Shown here: positions 1 through 7,836 of the stretch, piece by piece | Layout of the letters: each line of letters begins with the position of its first letter | Numbering within the stretch: the stretch's first letter is position 1 | Origin: Silicimonas sp. | GTDB taxonomy: Bacteria > Pseudomonadota > Alphaproteobacteria > Rhodobacterales > Rhodobacteraceae | Direction: 5' to 3' | DNA length: 35,165 nt | Assembly (NCBI GenBank): GCA_013003245.1 | Contig: JABDJX010000152.1 | Span: forward strand, 1-35,165 | Position numbers and translations under genes: made by a program | Notes under the pieces: generated by a model | The model's input: only the letters and a program-made list of their open reading frames with translations | Databases searched by the model: none | Told to the model about the DNA's origin: nothing

Positions 1-221
1 CGCTTGTGGTGACGGGATGTACGACATCTGGCTGTGTGCGCTCTTCTGTGACGGACGCTTTCGCGCTGAATTTCAAGGTCATCGTTCCGGAGGATTGCGT
101 TTATGACCGCGCGCCGACCGCGCATGCCGTCAATCTGTGGGACATGAATGGCAAATATGCAGATGTCATGCCGTCCTCAGACGTGATTGCGACCTTGAAT
201 GAACTGGAGGCAGCCAAATGA
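1..221 (+). CDS. Isochorismatase-family cysteine amidohydrolase, C-terminal part (cut by window edge)
   Basis: The reading frame is open from the window edge (codons start at base 3) and ends in TGA. About 72 residues remain of a protein usually near 200-230 residues, so the N-terminal part with the catalytic Asp and Lys lies outside. The segment VTGCTTSGCVRSS is the nucleophile loop of N-carbamoylsarcosine amidase-like and maleamate amidase-like members, and the Cys after TTSG is present. Family members hydrolyse linear amides or N-carbamoyl groups in the cytoplasm. Its stop overlaps the ATG of the next gene (ATGA), so it is translationally coupled to the MmgE/PrpD gene. It probably removes ammonia or a carbamoyl group from the ring-opened substrate of this cluster; that role is inferred. 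The exact substrate is unknown. Confidence 0.85.
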   Translation, partial: LVVTGCTTSGCVRSSVTDAFALNFKVIVPEDCVYDRAPTAHAVNLWDMNGKYADVMPSSDVIATLNELEAAK

Positions 222-1579
222 GTGCTGAAGATGTTGGTGCGGCCTTAGCCCAGTTGATCGCGTTCACCAGCACAATCGAGTGGCGCGATATTCCTGAGCC
301 CGTGCAAAAGCGCGCGGCACTCGTTTTGTGCGATGATATGGCTGCGATGGTTGCCGCACGTGGCGAACCCGAAGTGGTCTCGCTGCATGACGGTGTTGCG
401 AAATCGGCAGGTGCTGCGGAAGCAACTGTGTTCAATGCCCGCGCGCAAAGGTTGGATCGCTATTCAACAGCTCTTGCCAATGGCTGTGCGGGGGACTGGG
501 CAGAGCTTGACGAAGGGTATCGCCGGGTCATCTGCCATGCCGGCGTCTATTGTCTTCCGGCACTTCTGGCCGAGGCAGAGGCCGAAGGACACTCGGGCGC
601 GGATCTGTTGCGGGCATTGGTCATCGGCTATGAGACCGTGGCCCGCGTCGCGCGCGCCTTCACCTTTCCAAACCTTGTATTGCATCCGCACGGCAGCCTT
701 GCCGCTGTTGGGGCCGCGGCTGCCATCTGCGCTCTCAGGCGCGTACATGACGATGTGGCGATTGGCGCAATATCAAGCGCCGCCACCATGGTGCTGCCGG
801 GGCCGTACACGCATCCGATCCAAGGCTCGCTTGTGCGCAATGTCTGGCCGGGAGTTTCTGCGCAAACCGGATTGCGCGCAGTTGACTGGGCCGCACTTGG
901 CATCCTTGGCCTGCCCTCGGCGCTGCATGACGTTTACGCGGACGCCTTTGGGGCCTCGGCAGACGCCACGCAACTTAACGGTGGGCTTGGCGAGGCTTGG
1001 GCGATCTCAGACGGCTATCACAAGGTGTTCGCCTGCTGCCAATATGGCCATGCCACGATTGAGGCGACGAAAAAGCTATTGGAAAAAGCGCCTGTGAAGC
1101 GTGTAACGGCAATCCATCTCGATACCCACGAGAAAGCCCGGATCATGGATAACCCCGATCCGGACACAACGATTGCCGCCAAGTTCTCGATCCAGCACAT
1201 CGCAGCAACGGCTGCAGTACACGGGCATGGCGGGGCAGAGGCGTTTTCCTCGAATGCGTTGCACATCCCCGAAGTCGCGGCCTTGCGCCACAAAGTCACG
1301 ACCTCTCCTTTTGTGCCGCTGCCCGATTGGCCCAACGACCGCCCGACCCGGGTGACGTGGACGCTGAATGATGGCTCGACCTTAAGCGAAGAGGTGATGA
1401 GCGCGCGCGGCGGTCCTGATCTGCCTTTCACGCCGGACGAAATCCGCACCAAGGTCCATGGCATTGTCAGCGGCCCTTATCCGGCTATGAGCGGGGTCTT
1501 CGATGCGCTGCTTGATCTTGAAACATCAACACTCTCACGACCTTGGAACGAAACCGTGCGGGAAATGACCCGGGCATGA
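218..1579 (+). CDS. MmgE/PrpD family protein (first of three)
   Basis: This 453-residue protein has the usual length and layout of the MmgE/PrpD family, an all-helical N-terminal domain followed by an alpha/beta domain. Family members include 2-methylcitrate dehydratase, cis-aconitate decarboxylase and iminodisuccinate epimerase, all acting on small polycarboxylates. The conserved patch is ANGCAGDWAELDEGYR with His downstream (ICHAGVY). The C-terminal-half Cys-Cys motif reads KVFACCQYGH. The patch is DEG here rather than the classical DDTH, which it shares with the third paralogue at 17024-18358. It is coupled by 4-base overlaps to the genes on both sides. A dehydratase, isomerase or decarboxylase role on a dicarboxylate or tricarboxylate is likely; the reaction cannot be assigned. 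Confidence 0.9.
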   Translation: MSAEDVGAALAQLIAFTSTIEWRDIPEPVQKRAALVLCDDMAAMVAARGEPEVVSLHDGVAKSAGAAEATVFNARAQRLDRYSTALANGCAGDWAELDEGYRRVICHAGVYCLPALLAEAEAEGHSGADLLRALVIGYETVARVARAFTFPNLVLHPHGSLAAVGAAAAICALRRVHDDVAIGAISSAATMVLPGPYTHPIQGSLVRNVWPGVSAQTGLRAVDWAALGILGLPSALHDVYADAFGASADATQLNGGLGEAWAISDGYHKVFACCQYGHATIEATKKLLEKAPVKRVTAIHLDTHEKARIMDNPDPDTTIAAKFSIQHIAATAAVHGHGGAEAFSSNALHIPEVAALRHKVTTSPFVPLPDWPNDRPTRVTWTLNDGSTLSEEVMSARGGPDLPFTPDEIRTKVHGIVSGPYPAMSGVFDALLDLETSTLSRPWNETVREMTRA

Positions 1580-2931
1580 GCGACACACTTGACGTGCTGG
1601 TAATCGGCGCTGGGGCCTGTGGTTTGGCGGGGGCCATCGCGGCCCATGACGCAGGCGGAAATGTTGCCGTTCTGGAAGGGCGCGACAGGCCGGGGGGCAA
1701 CTCGGCGCTGTCTACGGGGTCGATCCCGGGGGCAGGGTCCAAGTACCAGCGAGCGGCAGGCATCGATGACAGCCCGGAGCGGATGGTCGACGACCTGATT
1801 AGTGTTGCCGGACATCACGATGCAGATGAGTTGACCTGGATGATCGCCTCGGAATGTGGCCCGCTCTGCGAATGGCTGATCGACGATCTGGGCGCGCGGA
1901 TGGAGCTGATCACCGCTTATCGCCACATTGGTCACTCGGTCGAGCGCCTGCATGCCCCGCGCTCCCGCCGTGGTCAGGATCTGGTGGACGACCTGCTGCG
2001 TTTCGTGGCAGAGCGCGACATTCCAATTGCGGTCGGCAACAAGGCTGACAGCTTGTTGGTCGAAAATAATCAGGTTGCCGGAGCCATTGTGGGCGGAGAG
2101 ACAATCCGCGCCCGCAAGGTGTTGTTGGCCACCAACGGCTTTGCCGCTGATCCGGCTATGGTCGCCGAATATTGTCCTGAAATAGCTCGGGCCGAGTATT
2201 TTGGTGCGCCTGGAAGCACAGGCGACGCGGTTCGCTGGGGACAAGCGCTGGGCGCGGCGTTGGGCAACATGGGCGCTTATCAGGGTTACGCGGCGGTGGC
2301 CTATCCGCAAGGGCAGCTGTTGTCGTGGACGACGCTTGAAAAGGGCGGTGTGCTGGTCAGCGAAACAGGGCTCCGGTTCGGGAACGAGGACCTGGGATAC
2401 TCCGGCTTTGCATCGCATGTGATGAAACAGGGCGCGTTTGCCTGGGCCATTTACGACGCGCGCATTCACAAGGTGGCCGAGGCGGAAGAGGAATACGCCG
2501 AGATGTCAGCGATGGGCGCCGTGACATGGGCCGAGGCCCCTGCGGAGTTGGGCGAAGCCGTAGGTGTTGATCCCGCCGGTTTGGAAGAAACCGTGGCCCG
2601 TTACAATGCAGCAGCATCGGGCGAGGGGCCGGACGCTTTCGGGCGCACGGCCTTTGCCATGGCACCGCTGAAGCCACCCTTTGCCGCCGTCAAGGTCAAG
2701 CCGGGCCTCTTTCACACGCAAGGCGGACTGATGGTCGACACATCCGCGCGGGTGCGTAAAGCAAGCGGCGGTGTGGTGCCTAATCTTTTCGCAGGCGGAG
2801 GGGCCGCCGTTGGCATCAGCGGACGCGACGGCGCGCTTGGCTATGCGTCCGGCAACGGGCTGATCACAGCGCTTGTACTGGGCCGCAAGGCGGGCATAGT
2901 CGCGATGGACGAGATCAAGGCAGAGCCATGA
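1576..2931 (+). CDS. FAD-dependent oxidoreductase, fumarate reductase/tricarballylate dehydrogenase type (first of two)
   Basis: I place the start at ATG 1576, which overlaps the previous stop as ATGA; the ORF-track start 33 bases upstream adds residues unlike the family. That gives 451 residues. The N-terminus carries the dinucleotide-binding GAGACGLAGA loop, then RPGGNSALSTG, and the C-terminus carries LFHTQGGLMVD and an SGNGLITA flavin-binding end. This is the FAD_binding_2 architecture of soluble fumarate reductases, tricarballylate dehydrogenase and ketosteroid dehydrogenases. No signal peptide or haem motif is visible, so it should be cytoplasmic. It is a clear paralogue of the protein at 27081-28487, sharing YQG, LxSW and FHTQGGLM. 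A plausible job is desaturating a succinate-like intermediate between the two MmgE/PrpD steps; this is inference. Confidence 0.9.
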   Translation: MSDTLDVLVIGAGACGLAGAIAAHDAGGNVAVLEGRDRPGGNSALSTGSIPGAGSKYQRAAGIDDSPERMVDDLISVAGHHDADELTWMIASECGPLCEWLIDDLGARMELITAYRHIGHSVERLHAPRSRRGQDLVDDLLRFVAERDIPIAVGNKADSLLVENNQVAGAIVGGETIRARKVLLATNGFAADPAMVAEYCPEIARAEYFGAPGSTGDAVRWGQALGAALGNMGAYQGYAAVAYPQGQLLSWTTLEKGGVLVSETGLRFGNEDLGYSGFASHVMKQGAFAWAIYDARIHKVAEAEEEYAEMSAMGAVTWAEAPAELGEAVGVDPAGLEETVARYNAAASGEGPDAFGRTAFAMAPLKPPFAAVKVKPGLFHTQGGLMVDTSARVRKASGGVVPNLFAGGGAAVGISGRDGALGYASGNGLITALVLGRKAGIVAMDEIKAEP

Positions 2932-4268
2932 CGGGTGCCGAGCAGATCGCCGCCTTTGCCGCGCACACGTATCAAGACGGTGTTCCCAGCGATGTTTCAG
3001 ACGCCGCGCATCTGCATTTGCTGGATGCGATAGGCGTCGGCATTGCGGCCTCAAGCTTTGCGGAAAACGCAGGCTGGGCTGGGGCGGCCTCTGCGGGCAG
3101 CGCGACGCTTCTCAGCGGTGGTACTGCCGAGCCGGGGGCGGCTGCGATGATCAACGGCGCGTTGATCCATTCGCTGGAGTTCGACGACACCCACATCGCC
3201 TCAGTCGTGCATGGCAGCGCTGTTGCCGCATCGGTAGCCTTGGCCGCCACTGAACTTGTCGAGGGGTCAGGGCGCGACTTGATCCTGGCTTACGTCATCG
3301 CGTGGGAGGTCGCGATCCGCCTGGGACTGGCGGCTCCGGGCGCTTTTCAGACAAAGGGGTTTCAGGTGACCTCTGTTGGTGGCGCGATAGGGGCCGCAGC
3401 CGCCGCCGCGCAAGTGCTTGGGCTCGACCAACAACAGACCGTATCCGCCATCGGTATCGCAGGCGGGCAGGCGTCGGGGACGCTTGCGTTTCTGGCAGAC
3501 GGGGCGACATCAAAGGCCCTGAACCCCGGTTGGGCGGCGCGGACCGGGATTGAAGCGGCGCGTCTTGCACAGGCTGGCATGACCGGACCAGCGTCGGTTT
3601 TGGAAAGCACCTTTGGGGTTATGAACGTGTTTGCCGATGGCACAAAGGGGACGGAGCCGTTGCTTGCGACACTTGGCCGGGAGTGGATGACGCCTGACGC
3701 TGCCTTCAAGCTTTATCCCTGCTGTCACTACATTCACCCGTTTCTGGAAGCGGTTGAGAAGATAATGGCGCAGGGTGTTTCTGCAAATGATATCAACAGC
3801 GTGATGGCCTTGGTTCCACCGCCTGCGGCACCGCTTATCTGCGAGCCTTGGGCGCGCCGGCAAGCGCCCGTCTCGGGGTATGATGGCAAATGGGGGTTGG
3901 CCTATTGCATGGCGCTGATGCTGGTGGATGGCCGGGTTGACGTGGGCAGTTTCGAGGCCGCGCCGCGGGAAGACGTGATTGCGGTTGCGAAAAAGATGAC
4001 GTGGAAGCCGATGGAAGATCACAGATTTCCAGCGCGGTTTTCCGCGCGGATCGAGGTTGAGACGACAAATGGCGCGTTCAGCGCGGAGGTTCCGCAGGTG
4101 CGCGGCGCGCCGGACCGGCCTTTAGATGCAATGGACATCCGTGCCAAGTTCGTAGCGAACGCCGGGCGCAGGTTTGATGCAAAGCGCATTCACGCATTGG
4201 AGCAAGAGATACTTAGCATGGCATCGGCCGCCGATCTTGGGGGTATAGCGGGCTTGCTACAGGGATAA
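2928..4268 (+). CDS. MmgE/PrpD family protein (second of three)
   Basis: This 446-residue protein is coupled to the FAD dehydrogenase by ATGA. It carries the canonical active-site signature SLEFDDTH followed by SVVHGSAV, and the later motif LYPCCHYIHP. It therefore looks closer to classical PrpD and cis-aconitate decarboxylase-type members than the DEG-type paralogues in this window. Expected substrates are small polycarboxylates such as methylcitrate, aconitate or substituted succinates. No PrpB/PrpC partners of the methylcitrate cycle sit directly next to it, although KxCGH lyases occur elsewhere in the cluster. The gene is followed by a 16-base gap with an AGCGGAGG ribosome-binding site and then the Rid gene. 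Confidence 0.9.
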   Translation: MTGAEQIAAFAAHTYQDGVPSDVSDAAHLHLLDAIGVGIAASSFAENAGWAGAASAGSATLLSGGTAEPGAAAMINGALIHSLEFDDTHIASVVHGSAVAASVALAATELVEGSGRDLILAYVIAWEVAIRLGLAAPGAFQTKGFQVTSVGGAIGAAAAAAQVLGLDQQQTVSAIGIAGGQASGTLAFLADGATSKALNPGWAARTGIEAARLAQAGMTGPASVLESTFGVMNVFADGTKGTEPLLATLGREWMTPDAAFKLYPCCHYIHPFLEAVEKIMAQGVSANDINSVMALVPPPAAPLICEPWARRQAPVSGYDGKWGLAYCMALMLVDGRVDVGSFEAAPREDVIAVAKKMTWKPMEDHRFPARFSARIEVETTNGAFSAEVPQVRGAPDRPLDAMDIRAKFVANAGRRFDAKRIHALEQEILSMASAADLGGIAGLLQG

Positions 4269-4284
4269 ATAAGCGGAGGAAAAC

Positions 4285-4668
4285 ATGGAAATTCAAAGAC
4301 ACATGGTTGAAGGGCAAATGGCACCCGTCAGTCACTATTGCCATTCGGTGCGCGCAGGTGAGTTGATCTGGGTCTCGGGCATTGTCGGCATGACGGCGGA
4401 CGGGTTCATCCCCGAAAACACGGTCGAGCAATTCGACATTGCACTGGACGCGATGGATGCGTGTCTGTGCGCAGCCGGTGGCACACCGGACACAGTGACC
4501 AAGGTGCAGGTCTTTCTGACGGACATCTCCGAGCGCGCATTGATCAACCCCGCCCGGGAAGCTTACTTTCGCGAACACCGACCCGCGTCAACACTTGTGG
4601 AAGTCTCAGCCCTTGTCGACCCGCGCATGAAGGTCGAGATCGAGTGCATGGGTATCGTCGCGACCTAA
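4285..4668 (+). CDS. Rid (YjgF/YER057c/UK114) family protein
   Basis: The 127-residue length, trimer-forming core (VSGIVG, TKVQVFLTDIS, VEIECMGIVA) and late RPASTLVEV segment identify the Rid superfamily. Archetypal RidA deaminates reactive enamines or imines and uses an Arg in the PARxxVEV segment; here the equivalent position appears to be Ser102, so classical 2-aminoacrylate deaminase activity is doubtful. RutC and 2-aminomuconate deaminase-like relatives act in ring-degradation pathways next to isochorismatase-type hydrolases, which fits this operon. A good ribosome-binding site (GGAGG) precedes ATG 4285. The stop overlaps the stop of the convergent dctM by 4 bases, marking the end of the left operon. 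Confidence 0.88.
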   Translation: MEIQRHMVEGQMAPVSHYCHSVRAGELIWVSGIVGMTADGFIPENTVEQFDIALDAMDACLCAAGGTPDTVTKVQVFLTDISERALINPAREAYFREHRPASTLVEVSALVDPRMKVEIECMGIVAT

Positions 4669-5975
4669 CCCATCAGGTTTGGCAGGAAGAGCACGATGGA
4701 TGGGAAGGCGATGAGCAGGCCAAGCGTGACAAGGTCCATCAGCAGGAAGGGTGTGACGCCTGCGAAAACCTCTTCCAGTCTGAGGGGAACGGGCGAGGCC
4801 GAGCGCACCACATAAACGTTCAACCCGACAGGTGGCGTGATCAGGCTGATCTCGGCCAGTTTTATCGCAATTACGCCCAGCCAGATCGGATCATAGCCGA
4901 CACTTGTCATGATTGGGAACATCACCGGCAGGGTCATGACCATAATCGCAATCGGGTCGATCAGCATGCCAAGGATGAGGTAGAGCACAGCGAAGCCCAT
5001 CAGGTAGGCAATCGGCGACAGCTCTAGTGCCAGCATCCAGTCCGATATGTCTCCGACAAGGCCGGTGTAGGTCAAAAAACGCGCGAAGATGATGCCGCCA
5101 ATGACGATGATGAAAATCGTTGATGTGGTGATGCCCGCGTCCTTGAACGTATCGACTAGCAATTTGATGTTCAGCTTGCGTTTGGCGGCGACGATCATGA
5201 ATGCCCCAAAGGCACCGACAGCTCCGGCATAGGTCGGCACAAAAAAGCCCAGGTAGATGCCGCCGATGACCAGTATAAACAAAAACGAGATGCCCCAGAC
5301 GCCCTTGAGCGACTCCCATTTCTCGCGCCGCGTTATCGTCACGTCGGGGATCGGGGCGAGGTCGGGACGAGCTTTCGCAACCAGATAGATGCCAAGCATA
5401 TAAATCCCGGCTGACATCAGACCCGGTATCAGACCAGCTACAAGCAGCCGGGCGACGGATTGCTCGGTAATCACCGCGTAGATGATCATCAGGATCGATG
5501 GAGGGATGAGCGATGCCAGCGTGCCCGATGCAGCGATGCAGCCCGCTGACAAACGTTTGTCGTACCCGAACTTCGTCATCTCGGGCATGGCCATTTTGGT
5601 GAACACGGCCGCATTGACGATTGTTGAGCCACAGGCAGCCCCAAAAGCCGCCGAGGCCAAAGTCGTCGCCATAGCCAAACCGCCCGAAAGTTTGCCCAGC
5701 CAGTTGTAGGCGGCGCGGTAAAGGTCGGTCGTCAGCCCCGCTTGCGTGGCAAGCGAGCCCATCAGGATAAACAGCGGGATCACGGCCAATGTGAAAGAAT
5801 TGGTCGTCGAGAACGGCACTGTTGCGACCTGCGCAAAGGCAGCGCGATCGCTGATCGTGATGAAAATGCCAAGGAACCCGCTTAGGCCCAGGGCAACGCC
5901 GATATGCGTACCCGTGGTCAGAAGGAAAAAAAGGAGGCAAGCAACGATGATGCCTGCAGTGGCCGGATCGAACAT
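4665..5975 (-). CDS. dctM: TRAP transporter large membrane subunit
   Basis: This 436-residue, strongly hydrophobic protein has the length and repeated segments of the DctM (DedA/CitMHS-like) subunit. Examples are the GSLATQAGLTTDLYRAA stretch after the first helices, SPPS-like SLIPPSILMIIYAV and LITPPVGLNVYVV. Two such PP hairpins are expected in the scoop-type transport core. It forms the ion-driven permease in the inner membrane together with DctQ and receives substrate from DctP. It is last in the dctP-dctQ-dctM operon, 6 bases downstream of dctQ. The transporter presumably brings in the organic acid degraded by the surrounding cluster. Confidence 0.95.
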   Translation of the reverse strand: MFDPATAGIIVACLLFFLLTTGTHIGVALGLSGFLGIFITISDRAAFAQVATVPFSTTNSFTLAVIPLFILMGSLATQAGLTTDLYRAAYNWLGKLSGGLAMATTLASAAFGAACGSTIVNAAVFTKMAMPEMTKFGYDKRLSAGCIAASGTLASLIPPSILMIIYAVITEQSVARLLVAGLIPGLMSAGIYMLGIYLVAKARPDLAPIPDVTITRREKWESLKGVWGISFLFILVIGGIYLGFFVPTYAGAVGAFGAFMIVAAKRKLNIKLLVDTFKDAGITTSTIFIIVIGGIIFARFLTYTGLVGDISDWMLALELSPIAYLMGFAVLYLILGMLIDPIAIMVMTLPVMFPIMTSVGYDPIWLGVIAIKLAEISLITPPVGLNVYVVRSASPVPLRLEEVFAGVTPFLLMDLVTLGLLIAFPSIVLFLPNLMG

Positions 5976-5981
5976 GTGCGG

Positions 5982-6518
5982 CTACTCGGCTTTCTGAAGG
6001 ATGTTGAGGGGATCGTTTTCCAGACCTTCACCGCTTTTGATGCGGATCACATCTTCGATCAGGTGCAGAAGCAGTTGAACGATCATTAATGCGCAGCCTG
6101 CCGCAAGGATAAAACGCGCAGGCCATAGCGGGAAGCGAATCAGTCCAACGGTGGCCTCGCCGATCTGCAGGGAATACTGCGCCTCGTTGATCGCCTCTGA
6201 CAGGATCAGACCAAAGAAAGTGATCGCGGCCAAATCGGTGATCACATCCATCATGGCACGGATGCGCGGCGGCATCTGGAAGTATACCAGTTCGACCCGG
6301 ATGTGCGCCCGTCTGATCTGTGCGTAGGCGAGTGCGCCAAAGACGATCAGAACCATGGTGCTTTCTGTCAATTCGCGCGGGCCGGGGACAGGGATCAGCA
6401 AAACCTGCGTTCCGATCACGTCTGCAACACCAAGAAACATCGAAAACAGCATCCCAACGCCGCCGATCAACAGGACGACCAGCGCTAGACGTTCGACAAT
6501 TCGGGAGATCTGTTTCAC
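5982..6518 (-). CDS. dctQ: TRAP transporter small membrane subunit
   Basis: The protein of about 178 residues has four hydrophobic segments, around residues 8-30, 45-65, 90-110 and 130-155, which is typical of DctQ. The segment ESTMVLIVFGALAYAQIRRAHIRVEL is the characteristic region after helix 2, with the usual R-x-H-I-x-V pattern. I favour GTG at 6518; TTG at 6521, immediately before it in frame, is equally possible because the ribosome-binding site is weak (GACAGG). It works with DctM in the inner membrane. A GC-rich hairpin separates it from dctP upstream, which would lower its expression relative to the binding protein. Confidence 0.93.
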   Translation of the reverse strand: MKQISRIVERLALVVLLIGGVGMLFSMFLGVADVIGTQVLLIPVPGPRELTESTMVLIVFGALAYAQIRRAHIRVELVYFQMPPRIRAMMDVITDLAAITFFGLILSEAINEAQYSLQIGEATVGLIRFPLWPARFILAAGCALMIVQLLLHLIEDVIRIKSGEGLENDPLNILQKAE

Positions 6519-6543
6519 CAAGGAAAGCCTGTCACAAAGGGGT

Positions 6544-6568
6544 GGTGGCGGGCCAGAAGCCCGCTACC
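6544..6568 (-). terminator. Intercistronic hairpin between dctP and dctQ
   Basis: Read on the minus strand, GGTAGCGGGC and GCCCGCCACC form a 10-base stem with one A-C mismatch around a five-base loop. It lies just after the dctP stop and before dctQ and is not followed by a T-run. It is better read as an mRNA-stabilising or partially terminating element than as a full intrinsic terminator. Such elements commonly keep the binding protein in excess over the membrane subunits. Confidence 0.65.
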
Positions 6569-6578
6569 AGGTGTTGAT

Positions 6579-7589
6579 TTAATTAGCGTCGATAATTGCG
6601 CGCCAGTAGGTGGCGACTTCGCTCGCCTGATCACCCATACCGCGTGAGGTCATGTCCTCGACCCAATTTTGCAACAGGTCAGGAGCAGCCTCTTTCCACT
6701 TGGCCAGCTCTTCGGCTGGGAACGGCTTGATGGTGCCGCCTGCCTCGACGATCTTCTCGCCAGCCGCTTCCTCGGCCGCCTCGATATTGTCGATATAGAC
6801 CTGACCAGCTTTGGTGGCTTCTTCCTGAATGATCGCCTGATCATCAGCCGAGATGTCATTCCAGACGTCTTCGTTGATCACGATCAGGTGGCCGGTGATG
6901 GCCATCACCGGACCACAGCTGAAAGGGCCGGGCTCGTAAAGCCGGTTCGACAGGATATTGCCGCGGTTGAGGAACGAGTAATCTAGTGCTCCGCTTTGCA
7001 GCGCCTCGTAGACCTCGCCAACACCCACCGAAACCGGCACGGCACCAACGGCTTCATGGGCTTTTGGAATGTCAGCTCCGAACGAGCGGATTTTCTTGCC
7101 CGAAAGGTTAGCAACGCTGTCGCAATTCTCGTCAGGTCCAGTCAGGTAGTAGCCGCCGAGCGGTTGGTGAAAGAGGAACTTTACCCCGAACTTTGAGAGT
7201 TCTTCCTGAAAGTATGGCAAGTCCTTATAAGCGGCTGCCGAGATTTCCATTGCCTGACGGGGGCTCTCGAAAACGAACGGGATCTGATACGCACGCCAGT
7301 ACAAAAGCTGGTCTGCATAATACCCCGGTACGACCGACGCCATGTCGATAGCGTTGCGTCCCGCAAGCGTCAGCACCTCGTTGCCGGCACCAAGGCCGCC
7401 TGCAAATGTGATCTCGACCGTCACGCGCCCTTCGGTGCGCTCGGTCACGGCTTCGGCAAAGTCTTTTTCAGCCTGCAAAAAGGCACTGTCGCCAAGATAG
7501 TGGCCCCAACGAAGGGTCACTTCCTGTGCACTTGCAGCGCCTGCGGCAAGTACCGCGGCTCCGACGATGCTGGTAAAACGGTTAAACAT
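6579..7589 (-). CDS. dctP: TRAP transporter periplasmic solute-binding protein
   Basis: The protein has 336 residues. A Sec signal peptide covers residues 1-21, with likely cleavage after AASA, and the mature part starts QEVTLRWGHYLG. The segment LSGKKIRSFG contains Arg168 at the place where DctP proteins bind the carboxylate of their ligand. The following GVGEVYEALQSGALD is the family hallmark. The start ATG is preceded by GGGAGA on the minus strand. It delivers an organic acid to DctQM. The ligand is unknown; proximity suggests the substrate of the hydantoinase/lyase cluster. Two cysteines (Cys156 and the one in FSCGPV) could form a disulfide, a trait of some DctP subfamilies. Confidence 0.95.
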   Translation of the reverse strand: MFNRFTSIVGAAVLAAGAASAQEVTLRWGHYLGDSAFLQAEKDFAEAVTERTEGRVTVEITFAGGLGAGNEVLTLAGRNAIDMASVVPGYYADQLLYWRAYQIPFVFESPRQAMEISAAAYKDLPYFQEELSKFGVKFLFHQPLGGYYLTGPDENCDSVANLSGKKIRSFGADIPKAHEAVGAVPVSVGVGEVYEALQSGALDYSFLNRGNILSNRLYEPGPFSCGPVMAITGHLIVINEDVWNDISADDQAIIQEEATKAGQVYIDNIEAAEEAAGEKIVEAGGTIKPFPAEELAKWKEAAPDLLQNWVEDMTSRGMGDQASEVATYWRAIIDAN

Positions 7590-7634
7590 AGACGTCTCCC
7601 TAGTTATCCGCCGCCCGTTTCGGACAGTCGGTTT

Positions 7635-7648
7635 GTTATCTTGGTAAC
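7635..7648. promoter_or_regulatory. Imperfect palindrome upstream of dctP
   Basis: GTTATCTTGGTAAC reads nearly the same on both strands (GTTA/TAAC arms plus an inner C-G pair). It sits about 45 bases upstream of the dctP start in the divergent interval. It could be an operator for one of the two GntR-type regulators in the window; this is inference from position and symmetry only. Confidence 0.35.
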
Positions 7649-7763
7649 CTGATCGTCGCGGTGAGCAAGCGTGTTGTTATTCCATGAAGCCGGAACGCAT
7701 TTACTGCGCCTTAAGCCCACAGTTACACGCGTTCCAGTTGGAATTTCCCCTCGCATCCAATCG

Positions 7764-7807
7764 GTCAACTGTTGACAGTTTTGCGAAGCTGACGAAGACT
7801 TGTCAAC
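7764..7807. promoter_or_regulatory. GTCAAC/GTTGAC half-sites and a TTGACA element before the fusion gene
   Basis: GTCAAC (7764-7769) and GTTGAC (7771-7776) form a perfect inverted pair with one spacer base. A third half-site GTCAAC lies at 7802-7807. The overlapping AACTGT-TG-ACAGTT (7767-7780) is also a perfect 6+6 palindrome, and TTGACA within it matches a -35 element. A promoter here would make the ORF-track start at 7684 too early and supports GTG 7837. No convincing -10 is visible. Confidence 0.4.
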
Positions 7808-7836
7808 GACGGCGTTTTTTCCAAGGGGATTTGAGG

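Noticed and set aside
1477-2469. 330-residue minus-strand ORF
   Set aside because: It is antisense to the first FAD dehydrogenase and has no recognisable domain.
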